Source: Actinomycetaceae bacterium
Lineage (GTDB): Bacteria; Actinomycetota; Actinomycetes; Actinomycetales; Actinomycetaceae
Reading direction: 5' to 3'
Length of the DNA: 39,013 nucleotides
Assembly (NCBI GenBank): GCA_015062745.1
Contig: SUUB01000012.1
Location: forward strand, 1 to 39,013
Position 1 is the stretch's first letter. Each line of letters begins with the position of its first letter. Shown here piece by piece: positions 7,678-16,270 of the stretch. The notes under the pieces are model-generated. The model worked only from the letters and a program-made list of their open reading frames with translations, did not search any database and was not told the DNA's origin. Both the position numbers and the translations under genes were made by a program.

Positions 7678-7683
7678 TAGGCT
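7678..7683 (+). promoter_or_regulatory. -10 box of yciO (leaderless)
   Basis: TAGGCT followed by exactly 6 nt and the ATG at 7690. The same hexamer and spacing precede nif3 at 20551. The region also carries the ribosome-binding site of the divergent small gene, so the two promoters must overlap. Confidence 0.5.
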
Positions 7684-7689
7684 CAGGAT

Positions 7690-8307
7690 ATGGCACGTCT
7701 TGTTGAGATACATCCGATTGATCCGCAGCCACGGCTGATTGACCGCGTGGTAGAACGTCTACGTCGAGGCGAAGTCGCCGCATTGCCAACGGATTCCGGC
7801 TACGCAATTGTCTGCGCCCTCGGTAACAAGGAGGGGCTGGACCGCATTCGCGATATCCGCCAGGTGGGAGAAAAGCATCACTTCACGCTGCTCTGCCATG
7901 ATTTCGCGCAACTCGGCCAACTCGTCATCGTCGACAATCCCTACTTCCGGCTCATCAAATCGCTGACCCCCGGCCCCTACACCTTCATTCTCAAGGGCAC
8001 AAAAGAGGTGCCCCGCATGACGTTGAACCCGAAGAAACGGACTGTCGGTGTGCGAATCCCTGATCATAAGATCACGCAGGCGCTGGTCGGCGCGATGGGT
8101 GAGCCGCTGCTGTCTTCCTCCCTTATTCTTCCCGGTGAAGAGGAGCCACTGAGCGAGGGATGGCAAGTCAACGAGTCCATCGGCCATGCCCTTGACATCG
8201 TCGTTGATGGCCCCTGCGGTGAGGGCGGTGCGACAACCGTGCTCGATCTTGTTGCCGGCGAGATCGCACGGGAGGGTGCTGGCGATGTGACGGGTATATC
8301 GCTATGA
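7690..8307 (+). CDS. yciO: YciO/Sua5-family protein (YrdC-like fold)
   Basis: 205-residue YrdC/Sua5-superfamily protein. It matches YciO closely along its length, with IHPIDPQPRLID, the signature LPTDSGYAI, IRQVGEKHHFTLLCHD, LTPGPYTFILKGTKEVPR and KKRTVGVRIPDH. True TsaC/Sua5 enzymes make threonylcarbamoyl-AMP for the t6A modification of tRNAs reading ANN codons. YciO paralogues share the fold and binding groove, but their in vivo role is less certain. The Sua5 C-terminal domain is absent. The start is probably leaderless. The stop overlaps the HAD gene by 4 bp (ATGA), so they form one operon. Confidence 0.88.
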   Translation: MARLVEIHPIDPQPRLIDRVVERLRRGEVAALPTDSGYAIVCALGNKEGLDRIRDIRQVGEKHHFTLLCHDFAQLGQLVIVDNPYFRLIKSLTPGPYTFILKGTKEVPRMTLNPKKRTVGVRIPDHKITQALVGAMGEPLLSSSLILPGEEEPLSEGWQVNESIGHALDIVVDGPCGEGGATTVLDLVAGEIAREGAGDVTGISL

Positions 8308-8993
8308 GGCCGGTACTTTTTGACCTTGACGGAACGCTGACCGACTCAGAGCCGGTTGTTACTCGGTGCTTCGCGGAAACGATGCGCGAAGAGGCCGGTG
8401 TCGATCGCGATCCGTCTTTCTACCGCCACTACATTGGACCGCCTCTGCGAAGCTCCTTTCAGGATCTTGGTGTAGACGACATTGCCTACTACGTGCGCGC
8501 ATATCGTGCCCGGTATGCGCAGCACATGTACGAGACGCTGCTGTTTCCCGGTATCAGCGGCCTCCTGCGGAATCTCGCTTCCGCAGGTATCCCACTGGCC
8601 GTGGCCACCTCCAAACGCGAAGAGTCTGCACGCGACCTTTTGGAGTACCTCGGTATCGCGAGCGATTTCACGGTGATCTGCGGTTCCGATGCGCTGGAGG
8701 GTAGGGCGGGAAAGGCCGAAATTATCGCGGATGCTCTCGCGGCTCTGCGCGCCGCGGGGATCACAACAGACGACGCACTGATGGTCGGAGACCGGTGCTA
8801 CGACACTGACGGCGCGGCGGCCAACGGTATGCGGACAATTCTGGTCCGCTGGGGTGCGGCACGCGAGGAGGAATATGCGCAGGCATGGAGAACAGCGGGC
8901 ACGGTAGAGGAACTGGAAGCCATTATTCGTGACGCTGTGCTCCCAGGAACTGCGCCTGATACAGCCGCGCGTATGCTCCACCCCGAGCAATGA
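8304..8993 (+). CDS. HAD-superfamily phosphatase, phosphoglycolate phosphatase-like
   Basis: 229 residues with all four HAD motifs: LFDLDGTLTDSEP with nucleophile and acid/base Asp (about residues 5-17), the motif II Ser/Thr in VATSKRE (about 100), the motif III Lys in GRAGKAEII (about 134), and MVGDRCYDTDGA with the metal-binding Asp pair (about 160). A helical cap lies between motifs I and II, and RHYIGPPL resembles Gph-like small-molecule phosphatases. The substrate is unknown. The ATG overlaps the yciO stop (ATGA). The 3' end overlaps the convergent ABC exporter gene by 71 bp, so the last 23 codons are read on both strands. Confidence 0.85.
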   Translation: MRPVLFDLDGTLTDSEPVVTRCFAETMREEAGVDRDPSFYRHYIGPPLRSSFQDLGVDDIAYYVRAYRARYAQHMYETLLFPGISGLLRNLASAGIPLAVATSKREESARDLLEYLGIASDFTVICGSDALEGRAGKAEIIADALAALRAAGITTDDALMVGDRCYDTDGAAANGMRTILVRWGAAREEEYAQAWRTAGTVEELEAIIRDAVLPGTAPDTAARMLHPEQ

Positions 8994-10737
8994 GATCCTC
9001 GTGTGTTCCGGTTTCGACGACGTCGCCGTGTTCCATCACAACAATCAGGTCCGCGCCGCGGATCGTTGAGAGACGGTGCGCGATGACAAACGAGGTGCGC
9101 CCGCGCCGTAGGCGCACCATCGCGTTCTGTACGAGCATTTCGGTGCGAGTATCAACCGACGACGTGGCCTCGTCCAGAATGAGGATGTCCGGGTCACACA
9201 GGTAGGTACGAGCTATTGTGAGCAGCTGTTTCTCTCCGGCCGAGATCGACCCGCCGTCGTCGGAAATCGGGGTGTCGTAGCCCTGCGGCAACATACGGAT
9301 CATCCGGTCGACGCCGGTCGCTTCAGCCGCTGCGATGATCTCGCTGCGTTCCGCCCCTTCGCGACCGAAGGCCAGGTTCTCGGCAATGGTGCCTTCAAAC
9401 AGCCACGTGTCCTGAAGTACCATCCCCATGCGTGCACGCAACGAGTCCTTTGTCATGCTGGAGATCGGAACTCCGTCGAGCAGGATCTCGCCTCCATCGA
9501 GTTCATAGAAACGCATGAGCAGATTCACCAGGGTGGTTTTACCCGCGCCGGTCGGCCCGACAATAGCCACGGTTTGCCCACGCTCAACGGTCAGGGAGAG
9601 ATCGTGAATCACCACCCGATCGGTGTACCCGAAGTGCACGTGCCGGAATTCGACGTGGCCCTGGCGCTTCTCCGGCGCGACAAGTTCCTCGTACGAGGTG
9701 GTTGCATCCGGCGCCATTTCCTCGGTGTCAAGAAAGTCGAAAACACGCTCACCGGAGGCAGCACCGGACTGAATGAGATTCGCCATGGACGATAGTGCCT
9801 GGATCGGGTTTGTCAGTTGCCGCGAGTACTGGATGAACGCCTGAATTCCACCGATTGACAAGCGCCCGGCCAGAACTTGGAAGGCTCCCGCAACAAGCAC
9901 GATGACAAAAGAGAGATTCGCGACGAAGTTCATCACCGGTTGAGAGAGTTGCGACAGGGCCTGCCCGCGGAACCCGGCCTGGAAAAGCCGCTCGTTGGCC
10001 TCGTCGAAGACGTCTTCGAACTCCTCCTCCAGGCCGTATGCGGTGACGACATCAAGGCCGGTGAACGACTCCTCAACGATGGCGGAGACGTCTCCCGTGG
10101 TCTTCCATTGCCGTCGGAACTGCGGCCGTGAGCGGCGCAGAATCGCCAGCGTGCCGGCTACGCCAATGGGTAGCACCGCTAACGAGAGCAGTGCGAGTGA
10201 CCAGGAGATCGAGAACATCATGGCGAGGATGCCAATGAGGAGGTAGATCGAGGAGATCAACTGGTTCAGGGTCTGCAGCAAGGTCTGTGTGATGTTGTCG
10301 ATATCGTTGGTGACCCGGGAGAGTAGATCACCGCGCTGTTGGCTATCGAGAAACGACAGCGGCAGGCGGTCGATCTTGTCTCGGGCAGCCGCACGTAGCC
10401 GCAAACCGAGGTTTTGCACGACGATTCGAATGATGAAACCACCGATGAACTGCAGAACGCCGGCTGCGATATAGCACGCGGCGACGACGGCGAGCAGCCG
10501 CAGCAGCGCAGTGAAGTCAACTCCGTGTGCCGCGACACCATCAACGACCAGGTTGGTTGCGTCGCCGAGTAGCTTCGGTGCTGCTACGGTGCCCGCGGTG
10601 GCGACCAAGCTGATCAAGAGGATAGCGGCGATCTGGACACGCGCCGGCCGCAGTATATCCGCCAGGCGCTTCAGGGCGGTGCGCAGGTCGCGTGAGGTGC
10701 TGTACGGCTCTGCTCCGCCGCTTCCGGGATCTCTCAT
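8923..10737 (-). CDS. ABC exporter half-transporter with consensus catalytic site (second subunit)
   Basis: 604-residue half-exporter with an N-terminal six-helix membrane domain (about residues 30-320) and a C-terminal nucleotide-binding domain. Visible are Walker A GPTGAGKTT, a Q-loop in GMVLQDTWLF, Walker B with catalytic Glu in ILILDEATSSVD, and the H-loop in FVIAHRLSTI. The signature is the non-standard SISAGEKQ. This start is chosen because AGGAGG lies 6 nt upstream and the ATG overlaps the stop of the upstream half-exporter (ATGA); the ORF-track start adds 18 unlikely residues. The upstream partner has a degenerate ATP site, so the two should form a heterodimeric drug- or lipid-type exporter of the LmrCD/YheHI kind. 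Substrate unknown. The 3' end overlaps the HAD gene by 71 bp. Confidence 0.93.
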   Translation of the reverse strand: MRDPGSGGAEPYSTSRDLRTALKRLADILRPARVQIAAILLISLVATAGTVAAPKLLGDATNLVVDGVAAHGVDFTALLRLLAVVAACYIAAGVLQFIGGFIIRIVVQNLGLRLRAAARDKIDRLPLSFLDSQQRGDLLSRVTNDIDNITQTLLQTLNQLISSIYLLIGILAMMFSISWSLALLSLAVLPIGVAGTLAILRRSRPQFRRQWKTTGDVSAIVEESFTGLDVVTAYGLEEEFEDVFDEANERLFQAGFRGQALSQLSQPVMNFVANLSFVIVLVAGAFQVLAGRLSIGGIQAFIQYSRQLTNPIQALSSMANLIQSGAASGERVFDFLDTEEMAPDATTSYEELVAPEKRQGHVEFRHVHFGYTDRVVIHDLSLTVERGQTVAIVGPTGAGKTTLVNLLMRFYELDGGEILLDGVPISSMTKDSLRARMGMVLQDTWLFEGTIAENLAFGREGAERSEIIAAAEATGVDRMIRMLPQGYDTPISDDGGSISAGEKQLLTIARTYLCDPDILILDEATSSVDTRTEMLVQNAMVRLRRGRTSFVIAHRLSTIRGADLIVVMEHGDVVETGTHEDLIARGGAYARLYQAQFLGAQRHE

Positions 10738-12497
10738 GCCGCCTCCTCGGCCGACAGCTGGGAGGCGACTATCTCCTGATACGGCGCGCAATTGCGCATG
10801 AGTTCGTCGTGTGTGCCCAGTCCTGCGACACCGCCCCTATCGAGAACCAGAATCGCCGTGGAGGATCGTACGGTGGCTACACGTTGTGCCACGATCAGAA
10901 TGGTCGTATCGCCGACGGTGTCTCGCAGGGAGAGGCGTATGCGCGCGTCCGTGGCGAAGTCCAACGCGGAGAAGGAATCGTCAAAGACGAGCAAATCCGC
11001 TTGGCGTTTGCCTTGGGGATCGGGTAGGCAACGGTACAGTGCGCGGGCAATGGTCAATCGTTGCCGTTGCCCACCGGAGAGGTTGCGGCCACCGGCTTCG
11101 ATCGAGGCGTGAATACCGCCTTCGGAGACGAAGTCCCATGCCTGGGCCGCCTTCAGCGCCTTGATGACGCGCTCTTCCTCCTCACCTCCGGGGCGTATAC
11201 GCCCCGCGACATTGGATGCAACAGTCCCGGAAAACAGGAAGGCCTGTTGGGGCACGACGGCGATGCGCCGTCGCAGTTCTGCTGGGTCCAGCGCTGTCAA
11301 GGGGATGCCTTCGGCGGTGACGACGCCGTCACTGGCATCGACGAGCCGGGGCAGCAGCCGCACCACCGAAGACTTTCCGGAGCCGGTGGAGCCAACAATT
11401 GCCGTTGTGGTGCCCGGAGCCAGTGTGAGGCTCACGTCCCGCAGCACGGGTTCCTCCGCTCCCGGATACCGGAGGGTCACATGATCGAGGGCGAAGGTCA
11501 GCGGGCCGGGTGGCAAACGGAGTGGATGCTCCGGTGCGGCAATTGACGGCTGGGTATCAAGGATCTCCCGAATCCGCTTAGCGGAGACCTGCCCGCGCGG
11601 ATACAGCATGGCCATCATCCCCGTCATCGTAACCGCGCCGAGAATCATCATGAGGTAGGAGATGAAGGCGGCCAGCGCGCCCACTTGCATCTGTCCGGCA
11701 ACAATTCGATGCCCGCCGGTCCAGACAACTGCCGCGGAGGAAAGCCCAACGATGATATTGGTTGCCGGAATGAGGAAGGCCCACAGGGTGCCGATTTGCA
11801 ACCATACCGAGCGCAGCTGCGTGTTGGCTTCGTCGAATTTACGCGACTCCGCGCCTTGCCGCCGGAAAGCCCGGATCACGCGTACGCCCGTGAGCTGCTC
11901 GCGGAGAAGTGTTGAGATGCGATCAATGCGCTTCTGCTGAATCACATGCCGAGGACTCAGCGCGGACATGACGAGCAGTATCAGAGTGAGCAGGAGGGGA
12001 ACAACCAGCAGTAGCAGTAAGGAAAGCTGCGGGTCCTGCCGGATCGCCATCACTACTCCGCCAATTCCCATGATGGGAGCATTGACAATCACGGTGAATG
12101 TCAGTAGCACCACCATCTGGATTTGCGTGACGTCATTCGTCGTCCGGGTAACCAGAGTAGGCGCGCCGAAGCGATGCCGATCCGCAGTAGTGAAGCGTTG
12201 GACGTGTCGGAAAGTCTCCGCGCGCAACTCGCGTCCCAGCGCCATCGCGGTACGCGAACCAAGATAGATCGCGAGCACGGAACACCCGATCTGCACCAGG
12301 GTTGCACCGAACATCACGCCACCCATACGCCAGATGAACGGCGTGTCATCGCGCAGGATTCCCCGGTCAATGATGTCCGCACCGAGGGAGGGGAGCCACA
12401 GGTTGAAAACCACCTGTGCGAGTTGGAGTAAGACAATCGCCGCCACAATGCCGCGGCGGCGCCGTAGGAAGCTCCCTGCCATTCGGGCTAACGTCAC
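10734..12497 (-). CDS. ABC exporter half-transporter with degenerate ATP site (first subunit)
   Basis: 587-residue half-exporter with six helices at about residues 15-300, then an NBD with Walker A GSTGSGKSS and signature LSGGQRQRLTIARAL. Walker B reads LLVFDDSFSALD, so the catalytic Glu is Asp, and the H-loop His is Gln (IVAQRVATV). These two changes mark the non-hydrolytic site of heterodimeric exporters. The GTG start follows TAGGAGG (12502-12508) at normal spacing. It lies 21 bp after aceE on the same strand and overlaps the partner gene by 4 bp, so aceE and both subunits may share a transcript. A multidrug or lipid export role follows from the family only. Confidence 0.93.
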   Translation of the reverse strand: MTLARMAGSFLRRRRGIVAAIVLLQLAQVVFNLWLPSLGADIIDRGILRDDTPFIWRMGGVMFGATLVQIGCSVLAIYLGSRTAMALGRELRAETFRHVQRFTTADRHRFGAPTLVTRTTNDVTQIQMVVLLTFTVIVNAPIMGIGGVVMAIRQDPQLSLLLLLVVPLLLTLILLVMSALSPRHVIQQKRIDRISTLLREQLTGVRVIRAFRRQGAESRKFDEANTQLRSVWLQIGTLWAFLIPATNIIVGLSSAAVVWTGGHRIVAGQMQVGALAAFISYLMMILGAVTMTGMMAMLYPRGQVSAKRIREILDTQPSIAAPEHPLRLPPGPLTFALDHVTLRYPGAEEPVLRDVSLTLAPGTTTAIVGSTGSGKSSVVRLLPRLVDASDGVVTAEGIPLTALDPAELRRRIAVVPQQAFLFSGTVASNVAGRIRPGGEEEERVIKALKAAQAWDFVSEGGIHASIEAGGRNLSGGQRQRLTIARALYRCLPDPQGKRQADLLVFDDSFSALDFATDARIRLSLRDTVGDTTILIVAQRVATVRSSTAILVLDRGGVAGLGTHDELMRNCAPYQEIVASQLSAEEAA

Positions 12498-12518
12498 GGG
12501 AGCCTCCTACGGGTCGCT

Positions 12519-15254
12519 CTAAAGATCGCGGACAGGCTCCGCCGCGTTCGGGTTGAACAGGTCATAGCGGTCAATCGCCTGCTTGACGACACCGCGATCG
12601 ATTGCCCCTTGGTCAGCGAGGCCCTGCAGAGCACGCACCACCATGGATGCGGCGTCTATCTTGAAATCGCGCCGTGCGGCCGGGCGGGTATCCGAGAACC
12701 CGAACCCATTCGCTCCCAGTGTGTAGTATGCGCCGGGGATCCAGGGGCGGATTGCGTCCTGTACCTGATGATCATAGTCCGAGGTGGCAACAAAAGGCCC
12801 CTCGGCGCCTCGCAGTTTCTCCGTCACATATGCGGTGCGTGCCGGCTCTTCCGGATGCAGGAAGTTGTGCCGATCGGCGGCGAGTCCGTCCTTACGCAGC
12901 TCATACCAGGACGTCACCGACCAAACAGCGGCTCGCACGCCCCAGTCCTCCGCGAGGAGGCGGCGGGCTTCGCGCGCCCATGGAACGCCTACGCCGGAGG
13001 CCAACAACTGGACGCGTGGCCCGTCGCCCTCGATTCCGTCCAGCAGATAGATCCCCTTGAGAATGCCTTCTGCATCCACATTCTCGGGTTCTGCGGGTTG
13101 GTGAATGGGCTCGTTGTAGACGGTCAGATAGTAGAACACGTTCTGATCGCGCCCATCGGAACCGTCGCCGTACATGCGAACCAGACCATCTCGGAAGATG
13201 TGAGCGATCTCGTAGGCGTAGGCCGGATCGTAAATCACCGCACTCGGGTTGGTGGAAGCAAGGATCGGGGAGTGGCCGTCAAGATGCTGCAGTCCTTCGC
13301 CGGTGAGGGTGGTTCGCCCTGCGGTAGCTCCAACGACGAAGCCGCGCGCCATCTGGTCGGCCGCCGCCCAGAAGAGATCACCGGTGCGTTGGAAGCCGAA
13401 CATGGAATAGTAGATGTAGAAGGGCACCATCGGCGTGCCGTGGGTGGCATACGAGGTTCCGACAGCGGTGAATGCCGCCGTCGAGCCTGCTTCCGAGATA
13501 CCGGTATGCATCAACTGCCCCTGCTCAGATTCCTTGTAGGAGAGCAGCATGTCATGATCCACGGCGGTGTACTGCTGGCCAAGAGTGTTGAAGATCTTCG
13601 CGGAGGGGAACAGTGCCTCGAGCCCGAAGGTGCGGGCTTCGTCGGGAATGATCGGCACGATACGGTAGCCGAAGTCCTTGTCTTTGATGAGGTCCTTGAC
13701 CAGGCGCACCAGCGCCATTGTGGTGGCAACTTTCTGCTTCCCCGATCCGGGCTTCAATGTGTTGAAATGCTTCTCCTTGGGCATAGTGATGCCCTGGGAG
13801 AAGACGCGCCGCTCCGGCAAGAAGCCTCCGAGCGCGGCGCGCTTGTCCAGCATGTACTGCATGGCGGGATGATCGGGCTCCGGCTTGTAGTACGGCGCCG
13901 TGTAAGGATCCTCCAGCTGTGCGTCGTCGATGTCCAGGTGCAAGGTGTCGCGCAGCAGTTTCAGGTCGGCCGAATTCAGCTTCTTCATCTGATGCGTTGA
14001 ATTCCGGCCCGCGAAGTTGGTTCCCAGCGCGTAACCCTTGATCGTATGCGCCAGGATCACGGTGGGACGCCCGGTATGCTCCAGCGCCGCCTTGTAAGCC
14101 GCGTATACCTTGCGATAGTCATGACCGCCGCGCTTCAGCGACCAGATCTGCTCGTCACTCCAGTCGGCAACCATGGCCTTCGTGCGCGGATCGCGCCCGA
14201 AGAACTCGTTGCGTACGTAGGCGCCGTCGTGCGCCTTGAAACTCTGGTAGTCGCCGTCGAGCGTGTCGTTCATGAGATTGACAAGCGCGCCGTCCTTATC
14301 GGCCTGAAGAAGTGGATCCCATTCGCGGCCCCAGATCACCTTGATCACGTTCCAGCCGGCGCCCTTGAAGAAGGCTTCGAGCTCCTGAATGATCTTGCCG
14401 TTACCGCGCACCGGACCGTCCAGGCGCTGCAGGTTGCAATTGATCACGAAGGTGAGATTGTCGAGGCCCTGTGAAGAGGCGGTTTGCAACAGTCCACGCG
14501 ATTCGGCTTCGTCCATTTCGCCGTCGCCCATGAACGCCCACACATGCTGGTTCTTGGTGTCTTTGATCCCACGCTCGTCGAGGTAGCGGTTGAACCAGGC
14601 CTGGTAGATGGCGTTGAGTGGGCCAATGCCCAGGGAGACGGTTGGGAACTCCCAGAAGTCAGCCATCTGGTGCGGATGCGGATAGGAGGGCAGGCCACGC
14701 CCACCGGAGGGCCGCGACACCTGCTGCCGGAATGAGTCGAGATCTTCCTCACGTAGCCTGCCCTCGAGGAACGCCCGCGCATAGTTGCCGGGGGAGGAAT
14801 GACCCTGGAAGTACACCTGGTCGCCACCGCCCGGGTGGTCTTTGCCGCGGAAGAAGTTGTTGAAGCCGACTTCGTACAGCGTTGCCTGCGCCGCAAAAGA
14901 CGAGATATGACCGCCCACTGCCACGCCCGGCCGCTGTGCCCGGGTCACCATCACGGCGGCGTTCCAACGAACCCAGCGCCGAAACTGCCGCTCAAGCGTT
15001 TCGTCGCCGGGATAGAACGGTTCGTCTTCCACCGGGATGGTGTTGATATACGGAGTGACGAGATTCGGCGGGATGTTCACACCCTTCTGGCGCGCTCGCT
15101 GCTCCATGCTGGTCAGGATGTAACGGGCGCGTAAGGCGCCCCCCGACTCAATGAGGTTATCGATTGAATCGACCCACTCACTGGTTTCTTCTGGGTCGAT
15201 ATCGGGCACCTGGCTGAGCTGACCGTTAATGAGGGGTGAAGTCTGCTGGCTCAT
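12519..15254 (-). CDS. aceE: Pyruvate dehydrogenase E1 component, homodimeric type
   Basis: 911-residue thiamine-diphosphate enzyme that decarboxylates pyruvate and passes the acetyl group to the E2 lipoyl domain. The single long chain is the homodimeric AceE type found in actinobacteria and many proteobacteria, not the alpha/beta type. The ThDP/Mg motif is seen as [11 protein letters not shown] through FVINCN (about residues 230-262). Other landmarks are [20 protein letters not shown] near the N-terminus and [16 protein letters not shown] at 15254 is chosen because AGGGAG lies 7 nt upstream; the track start adds 17 unlikely residues. No E2 or E3 gene is in the window. The divergent DUF3052 gene lies 224 bp away, a neighbourhood shared, from memory, with mycobacteria. 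Confidence 0.97.
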   Translation of the reverse strand: MSQQTSPLINGQLSQVPDIDPEETSEWVDSIDNLIESGGALRARYILTSMEQRARQKGVNIPPNLVTPYINTIPVEDEPFYPGDETLERQFRRWVRWNAAVMVTRAQRPGVAVGGHISSFAAQATLYEVGFNNFFRGKDHPGGGDQVYFQGHSSPGNYARAFLEGRLREEDLDSFRQQVSRPSGGRGLPSYPHPHQMADFWEFPTVSLGIGPLNAIYQAWFNRYLDERGIKDTKNQHVWAFMGDGEMDEAESRGLLQTASSQGLDNLTFVINCNLQRLDGPVRGNGKIIQELEAFFKGAGWNVIKVIWGREWDPLLQADKDGALVNLMNDTLDGDYQSFKAHDGAYVRNEFFGRDPRTKAMVADWSDEQIWSLKRGGHDYRKVYAAYKAALEHTGRPTVILAHTIKGYALGTNFAGRNSTHQMKKLNSADLKLLRDTLHLDIDDAQLEDPYTAPYYKPEPDHPAMQYMLDKRAALGGFLPERRVFSQGITMPKEKHFNTLKPGSGKQKVATTMALVRLVKDLIKDKDFGYRIVPIIPDEARTFGLEALFPSAKIFNTLGQQYTAVDHDMLLSYKESEQGQLMHTGISEAGSTAAFTAVGTSYATHGTPMVPFYIYYSMFGFQRTGDLFWAAADQMARGFVVGATAGRTTLTGEGLQHLDGHSPILASTNPSAVIYDPAYAYEIAHIFRDGLVRMYGDGSDGRDQNVFYYLTVYNEPIHQPAEPENVDAEGILKGIYLLDGIEGDGPRVQLLASGVGVPWAREARRLLAEDWGVRAAVWSVTSWYELRKDGLAADRHNFLHPEEPARTAYVTEKLRGAEGPFVATSDYDHQVQDAIRPWIPGAYYTLGANGFGFSDTRPAARRDFKIDAASMVVRALQGLADQGAIDRGVVKQAIDRYDLFNPNAAEPVRDL

Positions 15255-15340
15255 GGAATCTCCCTTGGTTGACAGCGGCGTTGGCCCCGGTGTGTTCTGT
15301 GCCACCGGTCATGATGGACGAAAGTCCCGGGTATGGCCTA

Positions 15341-15346
15341 AGTCTA
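15341..15346 (-). promoter_or_regulatory. Candidate -10 box of aceE
   Basis: On the minus strand TAGACT, the same hexamer as upstream of map, would give a leader of about 80 nt before the aceE ATG. No convincing -35 was found. A GCCTAA direct repeat flanks it (about 15336 and 15351). Confidence 0.3.
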
Positions 15347-15478
15347 TCTTGCCTAAACGCTTCTGGCGTGTGATCCGTATGCCATTATGCTCACGTCGTG
15401 CCTTCTCATAGCGGAATTGCGGCACGCGGAAGGTGTCTCCACTTGCGAAATCGCGGGGAATGCGGTGGGCTAGTTCCC

Positions 15479-15877
15479 ATGAGATCGTTGGGTTTCACCG
15501 AGGGAAGTGTTGTCCAAGAATTCGGATACGACGATGACGTTGACGCCACCGTGCGCGCAATGGTTGAAGAAGCCATAGGCGGTGAGTTAGTGGATGAGGA
15601 CTATCCAGACATTGCCGATGGGGCACTGGCCTGGTGGCGTGACGACGACGGCGATGCCGATGACCTCGCCGATCTCATCCTCGATATCAAGGCAAACCTC
15701 GATTCAGAGGCGGCGTTGTGCTGGCTTCTGGTGCCCGGCCCGCGGCAGGTCGGTCACGTCCAGGCCGACATCATTGAGGAAGCTGCGGAAACGGCGGGGA
15801 TGCTGGCGACCACGACGGTGGCTGTCAGCGATACGTGGACCGGTGTGCGGCTCACGGCGCAGGGGCCGCGTCGCTAG
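15479..15877 (+). CDS. DUF3052 family protein
   Basis: 132-residue acidic protein of the actinobacterial DUF3052 family. The diagnostic segments are LGFTEGSVVQEFGYDDDVDA near the N-terminus, GELVDEDYPDIADGALAWWR, a DDGDADDLADLILDI stretch and a C-terminal HVQADIIEEAAETAGM. The ATG at 15479 is chosen because family similarity begins right there; the 27 upstream residues in the track are Arg/Cys-rich and look untranslated. No good Shine-Dalgarno is visible. It is divergent from aceE, as I recall for Rv2239c near Rv2241 in M. tuberculosis. Function unknown. Confidence 0.88.
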   Translation: MRSLGFTEGSVVQEFGYDDDVDATVRAMVEEAIGGELVDEDYPDIADGALAWWRDDDGDADDLADLILDIKANLDSEAALCWLLVPGPRQVGHVQADIIEEAAETAGMLATTTVAVSDTWTGVRLTAQGPRR

Positions 15878-15892
15878 CTGATCGGGCCGTGC

Positions 15893-15924
15893 GGCGCGCT
15901 CCAGCGGATCTGCTGGAGCGCGCC
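15893..15924 (+). terminator. Long hairpin terminator after DUF3052 gene
   Basis: A perfect 13-bp stem, GGCGCGCTCCAGC pairing with GCTGGAGCGCGCC around a 6-nt loop, starts 16 bp after the stop. There is no T-tract. Confidence 0.75.
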
Positions 15925-16002
15925 GTGCGGATTGCCGTTGGTTTGCGGTAATGTATGACGAGTGCCCACCTGTGACCGCACGATAGAGGTTGGGGTGGAC
16001 AT

Positions 16003-16076
16003 GGGCCTGTAGCTCAGCTGGTTAGAGCACTGCGTTTACACCGCAGGTGTCGTCGGTTCGAATCCGGCCGGGCCCA
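16003..16076 (+). tRNA. tRNA-Val (UAC)
   Basis: The acceptor stem GGGCCTG (16003-16009) pairs with CGGGCCC (16069-16075, one G-U), with discriminator A. The anticodon stem CTGCG/CGCAG encloses loop TTTACAC with anticodon TAC at 16037-16039. The T-arm GGTTCGAATCC is canonical. The CCA end is not encoded (ACC then G), unlike tRNA-Asn in this window. A -10-like TAATGT lies at 15949-15954. The 190 bp downstream to 16270 hold no gene, only an 11-bp direct repeat GGCGGCCTGCA (16178 and 16194). Confidence 0.96.
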
Positions 16077-16270
16077 CCGCAGCAGACGCGGGCGGCTCGT
16101 TCGCGTTGGTTATGACACCGCCCGGTGGCTCTCCGCCGCCGGTACCCGGTACGTCGCTCGCCCCACTCTGGAGGAGGGGCGGCCTGCAGCGTTGGCGGCC
16201 TGCACTAAGAGCTTCGCGCTGCCCGAATAGCTCATTGCGCCCGCGCATCCGCAGCTGTGCGCAACTATGC

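Noticed and set aside
12609-14000. 463-codon plus-strand ORF
   Set aside because: It lies antisense within aceE, which has full family motifs on the minus strand. Codon bias of high-GC genes produces long antisense ORFs, and the product resembles no known protein.
16036-16248. Minus-strand ORF ending VGPAGFEPTTPAV
   Set aside because: Antisense translation of tRNA-Val; same artefact.
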